6,832 nucleotides of DNA, taken from positions 1-6,832 of the forward strand of contig CAKZPJ010000689.1 in the NCBI GenBank assembly GCA_937138955.1, written 5' to 3'. Position numbers and translations under genes: made by a program. Positions 1 to 5,413 of this stretch are shown here, in pieces. The notes beneath the pieces were generated by a model. The model was not told where the DNA came from. It ran no database searches and saw nothing but the letters and a program-made list of their open reading frames with translations. The first letter of the stretch is position 1; the number at the start of each line of letters is the position of its first letter. Source of the DNA: an uncultured Flammeovirgaceae bacterium (lineage in GTDB: Bacteria; Bacteroidota; Bacteroidia; Cytophagales; Cyclobacteriaceae).

Positions 1-1917
1 CAGGCGGCTACCATACCCATTGTGCAGAGTATGGGTGACCAATGGTTTCGCCCAATTGACGTATGCGTGGCTCCTGATGGTTCACTACTTGTGGCCGACT
101 GGTACGATCCCGGCGTAGGTGGTGGAGCAGCCGGTGATGCAGAGAAAGGGCGTATCTTCCGAGTGGCTCCGCCCAATACTAAATACGTCGCTCACTACCA
201 GAAAATTGAGCGTATTGATGCAGCTATTGACGCGCTAAAAAACCCGAACATGGCTATGCGTTATGAGGGGTGGACATTCCTTCATCAGCAGGGTGCTTCC
301 GCTGAGCAGGCTCTGGCAGATCTGTGGCAGAGTGATCATTCAGTTCATCGGGCTAGAGCACTCTGGTTATTAGGATTTATTAATGCAGAAAAATACGTGA
401 AAGAAGCATTGGACGACGATGATCCCAATCTGCGAATCACAGGCATACGAGTAGCTCGCCAGCAAAGCATGGATTTGCCTAAGTTGGTTATGAAGATGGC
501 CAATGATCCATCGCCAGAAGTGCAGCAAGAATTAGCGATTGCGCTGCGCTACGAAACCTCTAAGGAAGCAGGGCAAGCTTGGGCTACATTAGCCGATAAC
601 TACCAATCGGGCGACCGCTGGATGCTGGAAGCCTTAGGCATTGGTGCAATGGATAACTGGGATCATGCCTTCGATGCCTGGCGAGCGTCAGCGTCAGAAT
701 CAATAGAAGAAAAGGACAAAGACCTCATCTGGCGAGCTCGTACCAACGAGGCACTTGAACCTCTAGCAACCATTATCACCAATACTACTACTTCGGTAGA
801 TGAAATTCCCCGCTACTTCCGGGCGTTTGACTTTCATCAGGGTCAGCAGAAAAACGAAGTGTTGATGCAACTGCTTACTAGTGATAAACCACAACGTCAA
901 GAAGCGATCAACCGGCTAGTACTGCGTCACTTGGATACGGATCAAATTCAGCCCACCCCAGGATTCATGGCCGTTGTTCGCGAAACGCTGGAGCAGAATC
1001 CAGGCACGATGGATTACGTAACTATCGTAGATCAATTCAAGCTTACCGATTATACCTCCGAACTACTAAAACTACTTTCATCCGACAATCCTGACGTAGC
1101 TTTATTAGCCGGAAACGTTTTACTGAAGGAGCCATTTTCAGCAAGTGCTCAAGTACGACAGCGGGTGTATCAGGATACCGCCGAGGCTGCGGCTATTGTG
1201 CCACTACTAGCGCAGATCAATGAAAAGTCGGCTCTAGATCTGCTAACCGATTTTGTGTTTTCTGACCAGTTAGCCGAAGTACACCGCAAAGAAGCTATTC
1301 AGGGATTAGGGAACTCTTGGACAGGAGAAAACTACCTACTGGACTGCGTTAAGAAGGCATCTTTTCCCGAAAGCTTAAAACCAGTAGCGGCCAGCGTATT
1401 GTTCAACGTATACCGTAGTGGAATTCGTCAGGCAGCTGCTAAACATCTGCCTGCCCCCGGTGGTCGCGAAGGAAAACCACTGCCGCCTATTCGGGATATG
1501 GTGAGTCGAGCGGGCAATCCTCAGCAAGGGCAAATAGTATTTCAAAACTTATGCACCTCCTGTCATCAGGCAGAAGGCGAAGGGATCAACTTCGGTCCCG
1601 CTCTTAGTCTGATTGGTAACAAATTACCCAAAGAAGGGCTGTACCGAGCGATTATCTATCCTAACGAAGGGGTAAACTATGACTACGAAGGCGTTAACCT
1701 GCTACTAGCGGATGGTAGCCGGGCGATGGGCATCGTAGAAAGTGAGAACAACGAAACTGTAGTACTACGCCAAATGGGCGGCAGCCGAAAAACCTACCCC
1801 AAGAGTGATATTCAGTCTCGAGAGCGGTTAGAGCAGTCACTCATGCCCAATCTGGCTACTGCCATGAGCGAAGAGCAGCTCGTGGATTTAGTGGGATATT
1901 TGAGTACGCTAAAGTAA
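1..1917 (+). CDS. PVC-type heme-binding CxxCH protein (membrane-bound dehydrogenase-like), 3' part
   Basis: The reading frame is open from base 1, so this is the C-terminal part (about 638 codons) of a larger gene; the GTG at 22 is internal, not a start. Visible in order: the last blades of a beta-propeller (FRPIDVCVAPDGSLLVADWYDP, closing with GRIFRV near 155-170), typical of the Pirellula/Verrucomicrobium 'membrane-bound dehydrogenase' N-terminal domain; a long helical region with HEAT-like repeats (about 200-1480); and a C-terminal cytochrome c domain with heme motif CTSCH at 1552-1566. The Met of SLMP (codon 1843-1845) is a plausible distal heme ligand. Family knowledge: such proteins are exported, carry covalent heme c and are thought to oxidise sugars or related substrates, passing electrons to the respiratory chain; few have been assayed. 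The gene leads a same-strand set with a serine hydrolase and a sulfatase. Domain assignment is firm, substrate unknown. Confidence 0.88.
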   Translation, partial: QAATIPIVQSMGDQWFRPIDVCVAPDGSLLVADWYDPGVGGGAAGDAEKGRIFRVAPPNTKYVAHYQKIERIDAAIDALKNPNMAMRYEGWTFLHQQGASAEQALADLWQSDHSVHRARALWLLGFINAEKYVKEALDDDDPNLRITGIRVARQQSMDLPKLVMKMANDPSPEVQQELAIALRYETSKEAGQAWATLADNYQSGDRWMLEALGIGAMDNWDHAFDAWRASASESIEEKDKDLIWRARTNEALEPLATIITNTTTSVDEIPRYFRAFDFHQGQQKNEVLMQLLTSDKPQRQEAINRLVLRHLDTDQIQPTPGFMAVVRETLEQNPGTMDYVTIVDQFKLTDYTSELLKLLSSDNPDVALLAGNVLLKEPFSASAQVRQRVYQDTAEAAAIVPLLAQINEKSALDLLTDFVFSDQLAEVHRKEAIQGLGNSWTGENYLLDCVKKASFPESLKPVAASVLFNVYRSGIRQAAAKHLPAPGGREGKPLPPIRDMVSRAGNPQQGQIVFQNLCTSCHQAEGEGINFGPALSLIGNKLPKEGLYRAIIYPNEGVNYDYEGVNLLLADGSRAMGIVESENNETVVLRQMGGSRKTYPKSDIQSRERLEQSLMPNLATAMSEEQLVDLVGYLSTLK

Positions 1918-1947
1918 CTTTAACGCTCACAGAATTACACTACACTC

Positions 1948-3060
1948 ATGCAACAACCAACAGAAAATAAAACAGCAATCAGACTTCTACTGACAGCTAT
2001 TGTGGTAGGCATCTTTCCTTTTACTAGCTTTAGTCAAGCTACTAACGGTGACAAAAGTGCGGAAAGCCAATCAATCATTAAGGACATGATGGCCGAGAAG
2101 CACGTGGTCGGAATGGCTATCACAATCATTCAAAATGGGGATACAGTATGGAGCGAGGGCTTCGGCTTCGCCGACCTGGAAAGCCAAACGAAGGTAAACC
2201 CAGCCACCACCTTATTCCGAGTAGGCAGTGTATCTAAGCCGTTTACTTCTACCGCAGTGGCTAAATTATACGAGCAGAAGCAACTGAACCTAGACGACGA
2301 AATTCATCAACACGTTCCCTACTTTCCTAAAAAGAAGCATCCTATAACAATACATCACCTAGCCAGTCACACCAGTGGTATTCGTCACTACAGCGGTGAG
2401 CCCGAGGAGTATTGGAATCAGAAGTTTTTTGGTTCGGTAAAAGAAAGTCTCACGATGTTTCAGGATGATTCGCTGTTGTTCGAACCGGGTGAGAAGTTCC
2501 GCTATTCCAGCTTCGGGTACAACACACTTTCCGCAGTTATTGAAGGAGCATCAGGTAGCGATTACCTGAGCTATCTGGATGAAGCGATATTCACCCCGTT
2601 GGGTATGCACCATACCATTGCGGATTTTACCGACAGCATCATCGTAGGCCGTAGTGAACCCTACCAATACGATACCATTTCAGGTTCAATCATCAATACC
2701 GATTTTGTGGATAATAGCTATAAGTGGGCTGGCGGCGGCTTGCTTTCTACCACCGAAGATATGGCCACGTTTGCCTGGGCTTTCCACAACAACCAGATTG
2801 TGAGCGAAAGTACTAAACAACGCTTTACCCAACCTATTCAATTCAATAGTGGCGAATACCACGCGTATGCACTCGGCTGGGCTAGATCAGCCGATTCTTC
2901 TGATCCTGATTACGGGCACGGGGGCACCGCCATTGGAGGAAAAGGTAGCATCAAAATATACCCCGAAAGCAACCTGGTGATAGCCATAGCCGCTAACGTT
3001 TGGAAAGTTGGGTATCGCGATGAAATTAATCAAGTTATCAAGTTGTGGCTCAATCGATAA
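1948..3060 (+). CDS. Secreted serine hydrolase, class C beta-lactamase fold, LACTB-like
   Basis: A 370-residue protein with an N-terminal signal peptide (hydrophobic core about residues 11-28, likely cut near FSQ/AT at 29-31). The beta-lactamase family domain fills the rest. Motif 1 is S94-V-S-K97, giving the nucleophile Ser and general-base Lys. Motif 2 is Y186-S-S188 within YSSFGY, where classic class C enzymes have YxN. Motif 3 is H324-G-G. Several stretches recall human LACTB, the mitochondrial intermembrane-space protease of this fold: SHTSGIRHY (140-148), YSSFGY, EGASG and especially VDNSYKWAGGG (254-264). The likely role is a periplasmic or extracellular peptidase or esterase; true beta-lactamase activity is not implied. 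It starts 30 bases after the heme protein and ends 30 bases before the sulfatase, suggesting co-transcription. The ATG at 1948 has no Shine-Dalgarno sequence but fits the signal peptide well. Fold is near certain, substrate unknown. Confidence 0.93.
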   Translation: MQQPTENKTAIRLLLTAIVVGIFPFTSFSQATNGDKSAESQSIIKDMMAEKHVVGMAITIIQNGDTVWSEGFGFADLESQTKVNPATTLFRVGSVSKPFTSTAVAKLYEQKQLNLDDEIHQHVPYFPKKKHPITIHHLASHTSGIRHYSGEPEEYWNQKFFGSVKESLTMFQDDSLLFEPGEKFRYSSFGYNTLSAVIEGASGSDYLSYLDEAIFTPLGMHHTIADFTDSIIVGRSEPYQYDTISGSIINTDFVDNSYKWAGGGLLSTTEDMATFAWAFHNNQIVSESTKQRFTQPIQFNSGEYHAYALGWARSADSSDPDYGHGGTAIGGKGSIKIYPESNLVIAIAANVWKVGYRDEINQVIKLWLNR

Positions 3061-3090
3061 ATTTAAATTACTACTAACCACATACCTACT

Positions 3091-4488
3091 ATGACCTACT
3101 CCCGCATCCTGCCTATTCTGCTGTATCTCTCATTTCTGCTTTCGGTAAATACCTTGGCTCAAAACAAATGGCCTCCCAATATTATTTTCATTCTGACTGA
3201 TGATCAGCGCGGAGATGCGTTAGGCTACGCGGGTAACGATATTATTCATACGCCGCATATGGACTCGCTAGCGCAGCAGGGACTATACTTCAAGAACGCT
3301 TTCGTCACTACGCCTATTTGTATGGCTAGTCGAGCCAGTGTTATGACCGGTCTGTACGAACGTACCCACCAACATACATTCTTTACTCCACCCTTGCAGA
3401 AAGAATACGTCAATATGTCTTACCCTAAATTAATGAAAGATGCAGGTTATCGAACAGGCTTATTTGGGAAATTTGGGATGACCTTTGAGGATAAATTGGA
3501 TACGCTGGTATTTGATGAATTTTACAATACCGGAACCAGCGGCTACTTCCGGTTACAAGGCTACGGAGCCAAAGATATTGTGCACCTTACTGATCTCACT
3601 ACTGATAAAGCACTGAATTTTATTCAGAACAATCCAGCAGACAAGCCTTTTTGTCTTTCGCTCAGCTACAATGCCGCTCACGCTGATGACTCTCATCCTC
3701 AACAGTATTTCTGGCCAGAACGTAACGATCATCTGTACCAGAATATTGAGATTCCCCGAACTGAGTTGCACCAGAATAAGTACTTTAAGCAGCTTCCGGA
3801 ATTTTTGCAGGACAGCTTATTTATGGGTGTCTATCGCTACCAATGGCGCTACAATACGCCCGAAAAATATCAACAAATGGTGAAAGGACACTATCGCTTA
3901 ATCTCTACCATCGACGATAACTTGGGCCGATTAAGAAGTCTTTTAAATAAGCAGGGAATCGCTGACAATACCATTATCATATTCATGGGTGATAATGGCT
4001 ATTTTATGGGAGAAAGAGGATTGGCCGGAAAATGGCTGATGTACGAAAACTCTCTACGAGTGCCACTTATCATCTACGATCCTACGACTAGCAATGCACG
4101 AACCGTAGAGGAAATAGCGCTCAACATTGATATCGCTCCCACCGTGCTAGATTACGCGGGTATAGCTATTCCTAAGCAAATGCAAGGGCGTAGTCTTCGT
4201 AAGTTTGCGCAGGACGAAGTAGCAGATTGGCGAACTGAATTTCTGTGCGAACACCTCTACGACCGTCCCTGGATTCCTAAAAGTGAAGGTATCCGTACCG
4301 AAGAGTGGAAATACTTCCGATACATTGACCATTCAGAAGCTGAAGAACTTTACAATCTTGCCGAAGACCCGTTAGAGTTAGTTAATCTGATTGACGATCC
4401 GTCGCAACAAAAAAGAGTAGCTGTGTATCGGCAAATGTTGGATGAAAAAATAAGTGATCTGAAAGCAGAGCGAGTAGAATACTATTAA
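3091..4488 (+). CDS. Secreted type I sulfatase (arylsulfatase family)
   Basis: A 465-residue enzyme expected to hydrolyse sulfate esters, probably on a carbohydrate, in the periplasm or outside the cell. A signal peptide occupies residues 1-24 (hydrophobic core, ending LAQ). Alkaline-phosphatase-superfamily signatures are in order: ILTDDQR with metal ligands D37 and D38; C77-M-A-S-R81, the CxAxR form of the sulfatase motif whose Cys is converted to formylglycine; GKFG with K127 in place of the commoner GKWH; H197 in AAHADD; D301-N302, the second metal pair; and ERGLAGKW with K314 contacting sulfate. The C-terminal end (EEWKYFRYID, LYNLAEDPLELVNL) is the usual sulfatase tail, and the length is normal, so the gene is complete. 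The Cys-type site requires a maturase (anSME or FGE) encoded elsewhere. The subfamily and substrate cannot be assigned by eye. It follows the LACTB-like gene by 30 bases and meets the minus-strand set one base after its stop. Confidence 0.95.
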   Translation: MTYSRILPILLYLSFLLSVNTLAQNKWPPNIIFILTDDQRGDALGYAGNDIIHTPHMDSLAQQGLYFKNAFVTTPICMASRASVMTGLYERTHQHTFFTPPLQKEYVNMSYPKLMKDAGYRTGLFGKFGMTFEDKLDTLVFDEFYNTGTSGYFRLQGYGAKDIVHLTDLTTDKALNFIQNNPADKPFCLSLSYNAAHADDSHPQQYFWPERNDHLYQNIEIPRTELHQNKYFKQLPEFLQDSLFMGVYRYQWRYNTPEKYQQMVKGHYRLISTIDDNLGRLRSLLNKQGIADNTIIIFMGDNGYFMGERGLAGKWLMYENSLRVPLIIYDPTTSNARTVEEIALNIDIAPTVLDYAGIAIPKQMQGRSLRKFAQDEVADWRTEFLCEHLYDRPWIPKSEGIRTEEWKYFRYIDHSEAEELYNLAEDPLELVNLIDDPSQQKRVAVYRQMLDEKISDLKAERVEYY

Positions 4489-4489
4489 T

Positions 4490-4954
4490 TCAGATTATCA
4501 AAAATATCAAATCTGCCACCAACGAAATCTGGATAACAAAGATCAAGATGCTCATATTATCTGCATATTTAAATCCCAGCACCAGTATAATAATTGCCAA
4601 TAATGGTACTACCAAGCCGGACAGAACTCGCAGGGAATAAAGGCTCTTGCTTTCAGAAGTAATTAGGCCATAGCCGTTAATTTCTTTGAATAGTAGAGAT
4701 ACTTGATACTGGATTTCCTGGCCTTCTTGTACCGTTTGGGCAAACTCTTCGGAAACAGAAAATCGGTAGTTAGTCGTGAGTATTCGGTACGAATAGTGGT
4801 AGTTACGAGCAGCATTGTAGTACTGCTGTAATTCTTTTTCAACGTCAATAACTTTATCGGTATAGTTTGCACCAGGCCAGGCAAAATCGAGTATAATTGA
4901 TAGTGCCAGCAGAATAAATAGTGTATGAATTATTTGGACCCATCTACGCTGCAT
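4490..4954 (-). CDS. Orphan membrane protein, three predicted helices, large extracytoplasmic loop
   Basis: I do not recognise this 154-residue protein. It has one N-terminal helix (about 7-25), then a polar stretch (about 27-107) rich in Tyr and predicted beta-strands (TNYRFSVSEEF, IQYQVSLLFKEINGYGLI), then two closely spaced helices (about 108-127 and 134-153). With MQRR at the N-terminus inside, the middle stretch would face the periplasm and could be a small folded domain. The segment ILDFAWPGAN (21-30) recalls the 'WPG' motif of the gene transcribed just before it. The start is well bounded: an in-frame TAA lies 21 bases upstream, and GGGA sits close before the ATG. It follows the 132-residue membrane protein by 24 bases, so the two are probably one transcript. 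The ordered protein pattern and tight spacing argue it is real; no function is claimed. Confidence 0.8.
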   Translation of the reverse strand: MQRRWVQIIHTLFILLALSIILDFAWPGANYTDKVIDVEKELQQYYNAARNYHYSYRILTTNYRFSVSEEFAQTVQEGQEIQYQVSLLFKEINGYGLITSESKSLYSLRVLSGLVVPLLAIIILVLGFKYADNMSILIFVIQISLVADLIFLII

Positions 4955-4978
4955 CTTTCCCAGATCATTACATTAACT

Positions 4979-5377
4979 CTATTTAACTGCCTTTTTATAC
5001 ATACCGAAGAACAGAAAAGGCAGAAATCCGATACTAAACAGGATGACTCCTATTGCTAGCAACAAGGCTGCTCCTTGCAAGTGCATCATCTTGAATAATA
5101 ACGATAGTCCGGTAATGATCGCACTGGCAAAACCAAGAATGATCTTCAACCTTTCTGACAGTACTTTACCTACACTGGCCTTGTAGCGATCGAGGGCAAA
5201 CATGGGGAGAAATATCATAGTAAAACCAAGAAACCCATAATTGAATAAGTTACCACCACCCGGCCAGCGTAATAGCGTAAACAACCAACCTACACTAAGG
5301 CAAATAGAGGCAATTAGCCCAATGGAATACATAACTTTCTTCATGATAATTATCTTTGGAGCATTTAGTAAGTGCAT
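4979..5377 (-). CDS. Four-helix membrane protein with duplicated GldL-like WPG hairpins
   Basis: A 132-residue integral membrane protein with four helices (about 14-34, 42-60, 77-97, 103-125). It is an internal duplication: residues 31-66 align without gaps to 93-128 (offset 62), with identities including F33/F95, G40/G102, L44/L106, G48/G110, F52/F114, FLP 56-58/118-120 and YK 65-66/127-128. Each half is a hairpin whose turn reads LLRWPGGGN or MMHLQGAAL, like the 'FK(I/M)xHWPGA' turn in the membrane part of GldL, the gliding/type 9 secretion motor protein, and in many small uncharacterised Bacteroidota membrane proteins. It lacks GldL's cytoplasmic coiled-coil tail, so it should not be called GldL. 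AGGAG at 5381-5385 supports the ATG at 5377, though the spacing is only three bases; MKKVMYS from 5344 is an alternative start. An in-frame TAG at 5384-5386 excludes anything further upstream. It lies between the hydrolase and the orphan membrane gene. Confidence 0.85.
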   Translation of the reverse strand: MHLLNAPKIIIMKKVMYSIGLIASICLSVGWLFTLLRWPGGGNLFNYGFLGFTMIFLPMFALDRYKASVGKVLSERLKIILGFASAIITGLSLLFKMMHLQGAALLLAIGVILFSIGFLPFLFFGMYKKAVK

Positions 5378-5380
5378 TGT

Positions 5381-5385
5381 CTCCT
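5381..5385 (-). promoter_or_regulatory. Shine-Dalgarno sequence of the duplicated-hairpin membrane gene
   Basis: On the minus strand this reads AGGAG, three bases (ACA) before the ATG at 5377. It is the only clear Shine-Dalgarno sequence noticed before a gene in the window and favours the longer start over the internal ATG at 5344. The spacing is shorter than usual, and Bacteroidota depend weakly on this signal, so support is moderate. Confidence 0.45.
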
Positions 5386-5388
5386 ACT

Positions 5389-5409
5389 GAATCTCATCTA
5401 ATTAGATTC
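5389..5409 (-). other. Inverted repeat in the hydrolase/membrane-gene spacer
   Basis: GAATCT and AGATTC form a perfect six-base-pair stem with a nine-base loop. Nested in it is the 12-base perfect palindrome ATCTAATTAGAT (5396-5407), which could form a competing four-pair stem. In the minus-strand transcript the stem ends three bases before AGGAG, so it could affect initiation of the downstream gene, act as an RNA processing or attenuation element, or be an operator. The run of T that follows lies on the plus strand, where no gene is transcribed, so it is not read as a terminator. Short and AT-rich: chance is possible. Confidence 0.3.
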
Positions 5410-5413
5410 TTTT

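Noticed and set aside
22..24. GTG as the start codon of the heme-binding protein
   Set aside because: The frame is open to base 1 (QAATIPI precedes it) and translation there begins in the middle of a beta-propeller, so the gene is cut by the window edge.
3061..3068. ATTTAAAT palindrome after the serine hydrolase stop
   Set aside because: Eight AT-only bases are expected by chance in such a spacer and cannot form a stable stem.
2887..3081. 64-codon minus-strand reading frame
   Set aside because: It is antisense to the conserved C-terminal end of the serine hydrolase (including HGG) and has no ribosome site or recognisable features.
4491..4515. CAGATT and AATCTG inverted arms at the convergent junction, as a bidirectional terminator
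   Set aside because: The stem is only six pairs with a 13-base loop, lies inside the orphan gene's coding end, and has no T-run on either strand.
4663..4884. 73-codon minus-strand reading frame overlapping the orphan membrane gene in another frame
   Set aside because: It is a low-complexity out-of-frame shadow; the 154-residue frame has coherent membrane helices and a bounded start.
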